From: Paracoccaceae bacterium
GTDB lineage: Bacteria; Pseudomonadota; Alphaproteobacteria; Rhodobacterales; Rhodobacteraceae
Assembly: GCA_007128865.1 (NCBI GenBank)
Contig: SKWP01000192.1
Location: 1-7,859 of the forward strand
Length of the DNA stretch: 7,859 nt
Direction: 5' to 3'
This document shows, piece after piece, positions 1 to 7,859 of the stretch. The translations under genes and the position numbers were made by a program. Below the pieces are notes generated by a model that saw only the letters and a program-made list of their open reading frames with translations, was not told the origin of the DNA and searched no databases. How positions within the stretch are numbered: the stretch's first letter is position 1; each line of letters opens with the position of its first letter.

Positions 1-1571
<1,571 letters not shown>

Positions 1572-1597
1572 TGGAGTGTCCTCAGGCAGAAATGGGG

Positions 1598-2080
<483 letters not shown>

Positions 2081-2091
2081 TTATCCTCTGC

Positions 2092-2120
2092 GGGCGCGGG
2101 CTCGGGGCTCGGTCGCGCCC
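2092..2120 (-). promoter_or_regulatory. Stem-loop in the rpsL-rpsG gap, candidate S7 autoregulatory site
   Basis: The RNA copy of this stretch pairs GGGCGCG with CGCGCCC (7 bp, perfect) around a 15-nt loop. It occupies half of the 59-nt space between rpsL and rpsG and stops about 23 nt before the rpsG start. In E. coli the intergenic region of this operon is the S7 binding site that couples S7 translation to S12 translation. The position matches; a sequence match to the known S7 site was not established. No U-run follows, so a terminator is unlikely. Confidence 0.4.
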
Positions 2121-2127
2121 GGAAACC

Positions 2128-2499
2128 TCATTTCGGCCGCTTGGCGCCGTATTTGGAACGGCGCTGGCGACGGTCCTTCACGCCCTGGGTGTCGAGCACC
2201 CCGCGCAGGATGTGATAGCGCACGCCGGGCAAGTCCTTGACCCGGCCGCCGCGGATCAGCACCACCGAGTGTTCCTGCAGGTTGTGCTTTTCACCCGGGA
2301 TATAGCTGATCACCTCGTAACCGTTGGTCAGCCGCACCTTTGCCACCTTCCGCATGGCCGAGTTCGGCTTCTTCGGCGTGGTGGTATATACGCGCGTGCA
2401 GACACCCCGCTTCTGGGGGCACTGCTCCAGGTGCATCGACTTGGAGCGCTTCACTTTCGGCTGCCGCGGCTTGCGGATCAGCTGCTGGATCGTCGGCAT
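2128..2499 (-). CDS. rpsL: 30S ribosomal protein S12
   Basis: S12 lies at the decoding centre of the 30S subunit and takes part in codon-anticodon proofreading. The 123-residue product is full length and typical of alphaproteobacteria, from [10 protein letters not shown] to the basic tail ending GAKRPK. The [10 protein letters not shown] loop (39-48) carries Lys43 and the KDLPGVR loop (88-94) carries Lys88. These are the positions where substitutions classically cause streptomycin resistance, and both are unmutated here. Asp89 is the residue methylthiolated by RimO in other bacteria. The ATG at 2499-2497 follows a GGGAAG-like ribosome binding site. It is the first conventional gene of the str operon, about 220 nt downstream of its predicted transcription start and 291 nt after the transporter stop codon. 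Confidence 0.98.
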   Translation of the reverse strand: MPTIQQLIRKPRQPKVKRSKSMHLEQCPQKRGVCTRVYTTTPKKPNSAMRKVAKVRLTNGYEVISYIPGEKHNLQEHSVVLIRGGRVKDLPGVRYHILRGVLDTQGVKDRRQRRSKYGAKRPK

Positions 2500-2540
2500 T
2501 CCGGTTCTTCCCGTGTTGCAACCCGTTCATGTCGCCGGCA

Positions 2541-2597
2541 TCAGGGCCGCGCGGCGCGACAAGGTCGCAGGCGGCACACAAAACACCAGCACCGCAT
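2541..2597 (-). CDS. Short Cys/Arg-rich leader ORF (18 aa) upstream of rpsL
   Basis: An ATG at 2597-2595 opens an 18-codon frame, MRCWCFVCRLRPCRAARP, closed by TGA at 2543-2541. It has four cysteines (3, 5, 8, 13), a tryptophan and five arginines. It is the first ATG in the predicted str leader transcript. It has the best Shine-Dalgarno sequence in the window: GGAGGAG at 2607-2601, with GGAGG 5 nt before the ATG. The ribosome binding site lies inside a hairpin (2620-2599). The stop is 41 nt before the rpsL start. The strong ribosome site and odd composition suggest a translated leader peptide whose synthesis could affect rpsL expression. I do not recognise a named family, and translation is inferred, not shown. 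Confidence 0.5.
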   Translation of the reverse strand: MRCWCFVCRLRPCRAARP

Positions 2598-2598
2598 T

Positions 2599-2620
2599 CG
2601 CTCCTCCGTACAGAGGAACG
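2599..2620 (-). promoter_or_regulatory. Leader hairpin that sequesters the ribosome site of the Cys-rich leader ORF
   Basis: In RNA this 22-nt stretch folds into nine pairs (two of them G-U) closed by a GUAC loop. The 5' arm CGUUCCUCU pairs with the 3' arm GGAGGAGCG. The 3' arm holds the whole Shine-Dalgarno sequence of the 18-codon ORF that starts 1 nt later. A second copy of the anti-Shine-Dalgarno heptamer TCCTCTG lies 24 nt further upstream (2641-2635), so alternative pairing is possible. The structure is read by eye, without an energy calculation. Confidence 0.45.
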
Positions 2621-2639
2621 ACGCGGTGGAAACTCAGAG

Positions 2640-2664
2640 GATCGGGGCGGAGCCCGCCCGGATC
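2640..2664 (-). promoter_or_regulatory. GC-rich stem-loop in the str operon leader
   Basis: The arms GATCCGGGCGG and CCGCCCCGATC pair over ten positions with one internal mismatch around a 3-nt loop. It lies about 55 nt after the predicted transcription start and ends about 20 nt before the ribosome-site hairpin. No uridine tract follows on the minus strand, so it is not a convincing intrinsic terminator. It could be a structured leader element or a pause site. The partners would be in the rpsL leader RNA. Confidence 0.35.
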
Positions 2665-2726
2665 GTGACCACTCAAGTCTTCTGACCTGGGCGCCGATGC
2701 TTGCGCTTCGACGTCAAGGTGGTCGC

Positions 2727-2755
2727 CGTATAGGCAGAGTCGCAGGGCATGTCAA
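2727..2755 (-). promoter_or_regulatory. Sigma-70-type promoter of the str operon (rpsL-rpsG-fusA)
   Basis: On the minus strand a perfect -35 hexamer TTGACA (2755-2750) is separated by exactly 17 nt from TATACG (2732-2727), which matches TATAAT at four of six positions. Transcription would start near 2720 and give a leader of about 220 nt before rpsL. It begins 35 nt after the stop codon of the upstream transporter gene, so the str operon would not depend on read-through from the accessory block. It is the best promoter match I found in the window's non-coding stretches. Confidence 0.75.
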
Positions 2756-2790
2756 CAGCGCCTGCGGCCTCCGGCACCATGCCGACACGC

Positions 2791-3678
2791 TCACCCCCCG
2801 GCCGATGCCCGCGCCAGTTTCCGCTCGCGCGCAAAGGTGAACAGCCCCGCGCCGACGATGACGGCGGCACCGAGAATGGTCAGCCCGTCGGGCCAGTCAC
2901 CGAAGACCAGAAATCCCAGCACGAGCGCCCACACCAGTCCCGAATACCTGAACGGCGCAACAAACCCCATGTCGCCGGCCCGAACGGCCGTAATGCTCAA
3001 TACATAGGCCGCAATCGCGAACAATGTCGCGCCGGCAAGCCAGAACGAAACCTCCGGCGAAATCGGCACCCACGGCTGTCCGACAGAGCCCACAGCCCCG
3101 ACAAGGGTTACCCCTATGGCTGCTGCCGCGGCCACCATCAACGCAGAAACACTACCTGACATGCTGCGCGTCACAAGGTCACGCAGGGTAAGGAAAACGA
3201 CCGACAACAACACCAGCAGCGAATAGGCATCGAACCCTTCGGTGCCGGGACGCACAATCAGCAGCACCCCCAGGAAGCCGGCGACAACCGCGGTCAGCCG
3301 ACGCCAGCCCACGGATTCGGAAAGGAACAGCGCCGCACCCAGCGTCACCATGAGAGGAACCGTCTGCAGGATGGCCGTGACATTTGCCAGCGACATGTTG
3401 AACAAGGCACTGAGGAACAGAATTGCCCCGGCCGCCTCGGAAACGGTGCGTACCACCAGTTTCCAGCCATCGCCGGGGGCAAGCCGCACACGCATTCCCC
3501 CCGTGACCCATGCCAGCAACAGCAACGCGGCGGTAATCGCCAGTCCCCGAAGCATGATTGCCTGAAACAGCGGCAGCGCCTCGCCGACCAGTTTCATGAA
3601 GGCGTCGTTGATGGTGTAGGCAGCCATGGCAGCCGCCATCATCAGCGCCCCGCGCCTGTTTTCGCCAAGACTGGCCAT
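2791..3678 (-). CDS. EamA-family (DMT superfamily) inner-membrane transporter
   Basis: This is a 295-residue, highly hydrophobic protein with the two-repeat EamA layout, about ten membrane helices (repeats near 10-140 and 152-285). Typical marks are LLIVRPG closing repeat one (139-145), PFRYSGLVW (242-250), the GDWPD loop in repeat two, and a basic C-terminus (ARERK). Families of this kind export or import small metabolites; the substrate cannot be read from sequence. I chose the ATG at 3678-3676 because EamA homology begins there, GGAG lies 9 nt upstream, and the length suits the family. The frame stays open upstream to 3954, but that part overlaps the 3' end of the Slam gene and does not look like transporter. 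It lies 85 nt after the Slam stop on the same strand, so cotranscription is possible but unproven. I see no clear promoter of its own. Confidence 0.9.
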   Translation of the reverse strand: MASLGENRRGALMMAAAMAAYTINDAFMKLVGEALPLFQAIMLRGLAITAALLLLAWVTGGMRVRLAPGDGWKLVVRTVSEAAGAILFLSALFNMSLANVTAILQTVPLMVTLGAALFLSESVGWRRLTAVVAGFLGVLLIVRPGTEGFDAYSLLVLLSVVFLTLRDLVTRSMSGSVSALMVAAAAAIGVTLVGAVGSVGQPWVPISPEVSFWLAGATLFAIAAYVLSITAVRAGDMGFVAPFRYSGLVWALVLGFLVFGDWPDGLTILGAAVIVGAGLFTFARERKLARASAGG

Positions 3679-3763
3679 GGTCGTGTGCTCCGGTCGGCGC
3701 CGCCAGGGTGCCCCTGCCCGCCCTAGCAGGCAGGAACTGCCCACGCCAGAGGCCGTCAGGTCG

Positions 3764-5071
3764 CTAGTACTGCCGGGAGAGCCCCATCGAAACCCTTCGG
3801 TTGGTGAACCGGTATAGCCCGATGTTCGAATGCTGGCGCTCCTGGACCAGTTCCAGAACCGGCACAAACCCGCCGGCGGCAAGCCCGGAATGCTGGAGGC
3901 GGAGCCGGATATCCGTGCGCTCGTCCTGCCTGCGCACACCAAACAGCGGCGCAACCCCGTCCCGATGATTGCGCAGATGCGTCACATCGGCCGCAACGGT
4001 CAGCCCGCCCTCCAGCGTGTACTGTCCACCGAACCGCAGACCGATCTCTGTCCCAGTCTCGAAATCGGCGACCGAACTGGTTCTCCAGCCAATCACGCTG
4101 CCATGCAGGGAGAGCCGGGGCGATACGGCATGCGAAAGGGTCACCTCGCCCCCGCTCCGGCTTCCGTCCCGAAGCGGCGCGCCCGGATATCTCAGCCGCG
4201 CATATTCGCCGCGCAGCGACAGGCTTGTCTGCCGGGACAGGCGCTGCTGATGGGTGACATACACACCGGGACCACGGTTCAGCGTCCGGCCCCCCGCATG
4301 GCGATGCTGCAGCGACAGCCCCGCGCCGGTCATCCGGCCACCGTCGCCCGGCACCAGCACGCCCGCCTCGATGCGCGTTGCGATGTCGTTGAGGGTGCTG
4401 TCGCGATAGAACCGGCCGGTGGCCGACAGCGCGAAGCGCCCGCGCAGGCGTGGATTGATCCACGGCGCCCAGGCCAGATCGGCGCCGAGTTGCAGGCCTG
4501 TGCCTGATGCCTCGAGCGCGCCGGGGCCCAGCACGAAATCCATGCCGCCGATCGAGACCACCTCGGCCCGCGTGCGGCGCAGCGGGTTGGATTCGGGTAC
4601 CACCGCAAGTCCCAGGCGCACCGTCCAGTCACGGCGATGGTCGATCCGCTCGATCAACGCCTCGACCGCCCGCCGCTGGGCATCGGTCAGCGGGCCGGCC
4701 AGCACCCGGTCGAGATGGTAACGGGCACGGTCAAACTGCCCCGTAAGGTAAAGCGCATACCCCAGATCGGCGCGGTAGTCGGAATTGCCCGGATCGCCCC
4801 GCAGCAGGGCATCAAGATAGGGGATTGCGGCCCGTGGCCGATTGGCCTGCAGATGCTGGCGGGCATTATGCCACCAAAGCTCGGCGTCAGCGTTGCCCGC
4901 GACTTCTGGCGCAGCCGGCGATGTTCCGGAGAGCGACGTGTCGGCCACTGCCGTGTCGGCGGCCATCGCCAGCGCTACGAGTAGCAGGACAGCGACCGAC
5001 CCGACGAAACCCCAAGCCCGGCCGGAACGGAAGGCGCCGTGTCGGCCGGGAACGGCCACGGCCGATGTCAC
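3764..5071 (-). CDS. Slam-type surface lipoprotein assembly modulator (TPR plus DUF560 beta-barrel)
   Basis: Slam proteins are outer-membrane barrels that carry particular lipoproteins to the cell surface. The 435-residue product has a hydrophobic signal segment (about 20-37) with a likely cleavage after AVA (41-43). A periplasmic TPR-like helical domain follows (about 62-145; AAIPYLDALL, LGYALYLTGQFDRA). From about 150 onward come amphipathic beta-strands of a barrel of nearly 290 residues. The C-terminus, with SNIGLYRF and a final SRQY ending on an aromatic, is typical of Slam/DUF560 and of BAM-assembled barrels. The start is GTG at 5071-5069, overlapping the stop of the upstream lipoprotein as GTGA. 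There is no good ribosome site, which suggests translational coupling. The neighbour is the likely substrate. Family assignment is strong; transport of that substrate is inferred from adjacency and fold. Confidence 0.87.
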   Translation of the reverse strand: MTSAVAVPGRHGAFRSGRAWGFVGSVAVLLLVALAMAADTAVADTSLSGTSPAAPEVAGNADAELWWHNARQHLQANRPRAAIPYLDALLRGDPGNSDYRADLGYALYLTGQFDRARYHLDRVLAGPLTDAQRRAVEALIERIDHRRDWTVRLGLAVVPESNPLRRTRAEVVSIGGMDFVLGPGALEASGTGLQLGADLAWAPWINPRLRGRFALSATGRFYRDSTLNDIATRIEAGVLVPGDGGRMTGAGLSLQHRHAGGRTLNRGPGVYVTHQQRLSRQTSLSLRGEYARLRYPGAPLRDGSRSGGEVTLSHAVSPRLSLHGSVIGWRTSSVADFETGTEIGLRFGGQYTLEGGLTVAADVTHLRNHRDGVAPLFGVRRQDERTDIRLRLQHSGLAAGGFVPVLELVQERQHSNIGLYRFTNRRVSMGLSRQY

Positions 5072-5667
5072 TGCCGGGCGACGATGCCGCCGGTCACGAC
5101 ACCGGGAAAGGGGCCCGCGAGCGGTGCATTGATGGTACCCAGGACGTGGCTGTGCGGATCGCCGGCGAGGGAATCATGAAACGTTCCGGTAACCGCACCG
5201 TTGAACACATAGTTGAGCGGAGGATCGCTCGCATCGTACACCCCCCGCGGTTTGCGTTCCAGATTGCCGGCCAGATTGGCGTCGAACGTACCGGCTACCG
5301 GGTCGATGGCGCCCCCGAAGATCACCGCGCTGCCGCGCAATTCATGCGTGAGCGGGAACATGTCTGTCCAGTTCGTCAGATTGCCCGAAATCGACTGGTT
5401 GTCGAAATCGGCCACCAACCGGGCATCCGCGGACGTCGAATAGCTCAGCGCGCCGGGCGCCGGAAGCGTCACCAGCGCCACCCCGTCATAGGTGGCCTGG
5501 CCGGTCACCCCGACCAGGTTGCTGGGCGCGGAAAGATCGGCACTGGCAGTAAGCGCCGTGGCCTGGGATGATCGGTCGAAATTGGCCTCGACGCCTGAAT
5601 TCGAGCATGCCGCCAGTACAAGCGGCGCCAGACAGCCCGCACGGGCTGCCAATACATTCTTGACCAC
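5068..5667 (-). CDS. Small TbpB-barrel-like lipoprotein, probable Slam substrate
   Basis: A 199-residue lipoprotein precursor. The signal peptide ends in the lipobox LAAC with the lipidated Cys at 21. Ser at +2 argues against inner-membrane retention. After a linker of about 25 residues rich in Ser/Ala/Thr, the rest is a Gly-rich run of short alternating beta-strands. Examples are SISGNLTNW (92-100), GTFDANLAGNLE (126-137) and GAVTGTFHDS (157-166), ending VVTGGIVARQ. This resembles one 8-stranded barrel of the TbpB/Slam-substrate kind, without the extra lobe of full TbpB. Ligand unknown; His residues at 108, 164, 172 and 174 could matter. The start is GTG at 5667-5665: no ATG, GTG or TTG occurs in frame between it and an upstream stop. 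It overlaps the Slam gene by 4 nt. Surface exposure is inferred. Confidence 0.8.
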   Translation of the reverse strand: MVKNVLAARAGCLAPLVLAACSNSGVEANFDRSSQATALTASADLSAPSNLVGVTGQATYDGVALVTLPAPGALSYSTSADARLVADFDNQSISGNLTNWTDMFPLTHELRGSAVIFGGAIDPVAGTFDANLAGNLERKPRGVYDASDPPLNYVFNGAVTGTFHDSLAGDPHSHVLGTINAPLAGPFPGVVTGGIVARQ

Positions 5668-5706
5668 GGTTGAACCTGCTCTGCTGCCCGTCTTGTTATT
5701 GCCCGA

Positions 5707-5736
5707 ATGCTACGGCGGAATATCTCGGAATTGCAA
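5707..5736 (-). promoter_or_regulatory. Possible promoter of the lipoprotein-Slam pair
   Basis: Some promoter is expected between the rpoC terminator and the lipoprotein start. The best pair I find on the minus strand is TTGCAA (5736-5731), an 18-nt spacer and TAGCAT (5712-5707), each matching consensus at four of six positions. The start would fall near 5700, leaving a leader of about 33 nt. The area is more AT-rich than its surroundings. The match is weak and other placements are possible. Confidence 0.3.
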
Positions 5737-5763
5737 TCGAAACCCTTTTGCGCACCCCCAAGC

Positions 5764-5781
5764 CGGAGCGATGTTGCTCCG
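5764..5781 (-). repeat. Inverted repeat upstream of the lipoprotein gene
   Basis: A perfect 6-bp inverted repeat, CGGAGC and GCTCCG, separated by 6 nt. It lies 28 nt upstream of the candidate -35 hexamer and 28 nt beyond the rpoC terminator tract. It could be a regulator site or a small RNA hairpin. No T-run follows. It does not match an operator I can name. Confidence 0.25.
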
Positions 5782-5808
5782 ATGTCACGACCGCAAGCCC
5801 GTATGCGC

Positions 5809-5840
5809 AAATGAAAGCGCCCCCCGGTTCCGGGGGGCGC
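5809..5840 (-). terminator. Intrinsic terminator downstream of rpoC
   Basis: The arms GCGCCCCCCGG and CCGGGGGGCGC are exact reverse complements, 11 bp around a tiny AA-centred loop. In practice the closing pairs would open to give a 4-nt loop. On the minus strand TTTCATTT follows. The hairpin begins 27 nt after the rpoC stop codon. The stem is very strong and the U-tract is interrupted. It should end the rpoBC transcript and insulate the lipoprotein-Slam genes from it. Confidence 0.85.
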
Positions 5841-5867
5841 CAACGCAATTCGATGCAAGGCCGGCAA

Positions 5868-7859
5868 TCAGAAATCGCGGCTTTCCGGCGTTTCGACAGG
5901 CCCCATGCCCTCGTCGGTGCTGGCGCCAAAGACCTCATCGGGACCGGCCAGGGCCGCTGCGGCCTCGGCCTCGGCGCGGCGTGCCTCGATCACCTTGCGG
6001 TCACGCTCGGTGGCGATGCGCCGGACGCCGGAAATCGCGCCGCCGGTACCGGCCGGAATGAGCCGCCCGACGATGACGTTTTCCTTCAGGCCGACCAGCC
6101 GGTCGCGCTTGCCCTGTACCGCCGCCTCGGTCAGCACCCGCGTCGTTTCCTGGAAGGACGCGGCCGAAATGAAGCTGCGGGTCTGCAGGCTGGCCTTGGT
6201 GATGCCAAGCAGGATCGGCTCGCCTTCGGCCGGACGCCGGCCCTCGGCAAGGGCGCGGTCGTTTGCCTCGTCGAACTCGTCCTTGTCTACATGCTCGCCC
6301 TTGAGCAGCGTCGTTTCGCCGGAATCCGCGATTTCCCATTTCTGCAGCATCTGGCGGACGATCACCTCGATGTGCTTGTCGTTGATCTTCACGCCCTGAA
6401 GACGATAGACCGCCTGCACCTCGTCGATGAGATAATTCGCCAGCGCCTCGATGCCGAGGATGCGCAGGATGTCGTGCGGGGCTGGGTTGCCGTCCATCAC
6501 ATAGTCGCCGCGCTGGATGAAATCGCCCTCCTGCACGGGGATATGCTTGCCCTTCGGCACCATGTATTCCACGGTTTCGAGCGTGTCGTCGGCCGGTTCG
6601 ATGGTGATGCGGCGCTTGTTCTTGTAGTCCTTTCCGAACCGCACGGTGCCGTCGACTTCGGCGATGATCGCGTGATCCTTGGGACGGCGGGCCTCGAACA
6701 GCTCGGCCACCCGCGGCAGACCGCCGGTGATGTCGCGGTTCTTGGCGCCTTCGCGCGGAATACGCGCGATGACGTCGCCGGGGCGCACCTCGGCACCATC
6801 CTCGACCGAAAGCACCGCATCCACCGACATGGGATAGGTGACCGGGTTGCCGGCATCGTTGCGCACCGGATCACCGGTTGCCGGATCCATGATGATGACT
6901 TCGGGCTTGAAGTCGCCGCCACGGGGAATCGAACGCCAGTCGGACACGATGCGCTGCGTCATGCCGGTGGCGTCGTCGGTCTCGTCACGAACCGAGATGC
7001 CGGACACCAGATCGACGTATTTCGCAACGCCGCCCTTTTCTGCGATGATCGGCAGGGTGTAGGGATCCCACTCGATCAGCTTGTCACCACGCGCCACTTC
7101 CTGCCCGTCGGTGACAAACACCTTGGAGCCATAGCCGACCTTGTGGCTGGCGCGCTCGATGCCGGTATCGTCGATGATGACGATCTGCATGTTGCGCCCC
7201 ATGACGATCTGTTCGCCCGCGACATTTTCCAGAAGGTTGGGATTGCGGAATGAAATCCGGCCCGGCTGGTTGGCCTCGACAAAGGACTGGCTGCCGCCCT
7301 GCGCGATGCCGCCGATGTGGAATGTCCGCATGGTCAGCTGGGTGCCGGGTTCGCCGATCGACTGGGCGGCAATGATGCCCACCGCCTCGCCGACATTCAC
7401 CATCGTGCCCCGGGCCAGATCGCGGCCATAGCACATGGCGCAGACGCCTTCCTCGGCCTCGCAGACCAGCGGCGAGCGGATGCGGGCGCTGACCACGGTG
7501 GCGGCCTCGATCGCCTCGACCATGCGTTCGTCGATCAGCTCGTTGCGCGCCACCAGAACCTCGTCGGTGCCGGGGCGAAGGATATCCTCGGCCGCGACCC
7601 TGCCAAGCAGGCGTTCGCCCAGCGATGCCACCACTTCGCCATCCGAAACCGCGGCCTCGGCAGTGATGAAGCGATCAGTCCCGCAATCGCGCGAGCGCAC
7701 GATGCAGTCCTGCGCCACATCCACCAGACGCCGGGTCAGATAGCCCGAGTTCGCCGTCTTCAGCGCCGTGTCGGCGAGACCCTTGCGGGCGCCGTGGGTG
7801 GAGTTGAAATACTCCAGCACGGTCAGGCCTTCCTTGAAGTTCGAGATTATCGGCGTCTC
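5868..7859 (-). CDS. rpoC: DNA-directed RNA polymerase subunit beta-prime, C-terminal half (5' part outside window)
   Basis: The last 663 codons of rpoC are present; the frame enters the window in phase with [11 protein letters not shown]. The fragment begins at the bridge helix ([12 protein letters not shown], about 23-34). It carries the second zinc site with Cys at 59, 133, 140 and 143. The trigger-loop segment [19 protein letters not shown] follows (166-184), with the residues that close over the incoming NTP. The long SBHM-rich region, the QAVYRLQGV segment and the C-terminal GRLIPAGTG motif that packs near omega come next. The acidic, Ala-rich tail ending ETPESRDF is usual for alphaproteobacteria. 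The stop is TGA at 5870-5868, followed by a hairpin terminator. rpoB would be expected upstream, outside the window. No frameshift or missing catalytic residue is seen. Confidence 0.98.
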   Translation of the reverse strand, partial: ETPIISNFKEGLTVLEYFNSTHGARKGLADTALKTANSGYLTRRLVDVAQDCIVRSRDCGTDRFITAEAAVSDGEVVASLGERLLGRVAAEDILRPGTDEVLVARNELIDERMVEAIEAATVVSARIRSPLVCEAEEGVCAMCYGRDLARGTMVNVGEAVGIIAAQSIGEPGTQLTMRTFHIGGIAQGGSQSFVEANQPGRISFRNPNLLENVAGEQIVMGRNMQIVIIDDTGIERASHKVGYGSKVFVTDGQEVARGDKLIEWDPYTLPIIAEKGGVAKYVDLVSGISVRDETDDATGMTQRIVSDWRSIPRGGDFKPEVIIMDPATGDPVRNDAGNPVTYPMSVDAVLSVEDGAEVRPGDVIARIPREGAKNRDITGGLPRVAELFEARRPKDHAIIAEVDGTVRFGKDYKNKRRITIEPADDTLETVEYMVPKGKHIPVQEGDFIQRGDYVMDGNPAPHDILRILGIEALANYLIDEVQAVYRLQGVKINDKHIEVIVRQMLQKWEIADSGETTLLKGEHVDKDEFDEANDRALAEGRRPAEGEPILLGITKASLQTRSFISAASFQETTRVLTEAAVQGKRDRLVGLKENVIVGRLIPAGTGGAISGVRRIATERDRKVIEARRAEAEAAAALAGPDEVFGASTDEGMGPVETPESRDF

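Noticed and set aside
2128..2499. Streptomycin-resistance substitution in S12
   Set aside because: Lys43, Lys88 and Pro91 are all the wild-type residues.
2291..2581. 96-codon minus-strand frame overlapping the leader ORF and rpsL
   Set aside because: Most of it is rpsL read out of frame and it shows no family features. The 18-codon ORF has the good ribosome site.
2640..2664. GC hairpin as terminator of the accessory block
   Set aside because: It lies downstream of the str promoter and lacks a T-tract, so it would block the str operon. A structured leader element is more likely.
3713..3741. Hairpins (CCTGCC/GGCAGG and GGCAG/CTGCC) between Slam and the transporter as a terminator
   Set aside because: The two pairings are short, compete for the same bases, and no T-run follows on either strand.
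2791..3954. Longer 387-residue version of the EamA transporter
   Set aside because: The extra 92 N-terminal residues overlap the end of the Slam gene in another frame and do not look like membrane transporter. The start at 3678 has a ribosome site and fits family length.
4825..5571. 248-codon open frame on the plus strand, and a 225-codon one at 3830-4507
   Set aside because: Both are opposite the Slam and lipoprotein genes, are rich in Arg, Pro and Gly, and lack domain features. The minus-strand genes explain the region.
5670..7253. 527-codon open frame on the plus strand
   Set aside because: It is antisense to rpoC, which shows the bridge helix, zinc ligands and trigger loop. The plus frame has the His/Asp/Gly/Leu-rich look of a reversed coding strand.

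Overview
The window comes from a GC-rich alphaproteobacterium, most likely in or near the Rhodobacterales. The S12, S7, EF-G and RNA polymerase beta-prime sequences read like that group. The order rpoC, then rpsL-rpsG-fusA on one strand, is the usual alphaproteobacterial junction of the RNA polymerase and str loci. Every gene I can support lies on the minus strand, so transcription runs from high to low coordinates. The large open frames on the plus strand are mirror images of rpoC and fusA.

In transcription order, the 3' half of rpoC (7859-5868) ends at a strong GC hairpin terminator (5840-5809). A roughly 3-kb accessory block follows. It starts with a small lipoprotein that looks like a single TbpB-type beta barrel (5667-5068). 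This overlaps by 4 nt a Slam-type (DUF560) outer-membrane protein with a TPR domain and a C-terminal barrel (5071-3764). An EamA-family drug/metabolite transporter (3678-2791) comes next. The lipoprotein and Slam form a likely substrate-exporter pair: the Slam protein would move this lipoprotein across the outer membrane to the cell surface.

The str operon then begins with its own promoter (2755-2727: TTGACA, 17-nt spacer, TATACG) and a leader of about 220 nt before rpsL. The leader holds a GC-rich hairpin and a second hairpin that buries a near-perfect Shine-Dalgarno sequence. Behind that sequence is an 18-codon open frame for a Cys/Arg-rich peptide. The operon continues with rpsL (S12), a stem in the rpsL-rpsG gap where S7 autoregulation acts in E. 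coli, rpsG (S7), and fusA (EF-G), which runs off the window in domain IV.

The two parts most worth attention are the Slam/lipoprotein pair, a putative surface-display system with unknown ligand set between two housekeeping loci, and the Cys-rich leader ORF of the str operon. I see no tRNA, rRNA, IS element, CRISPR array or attachment site.
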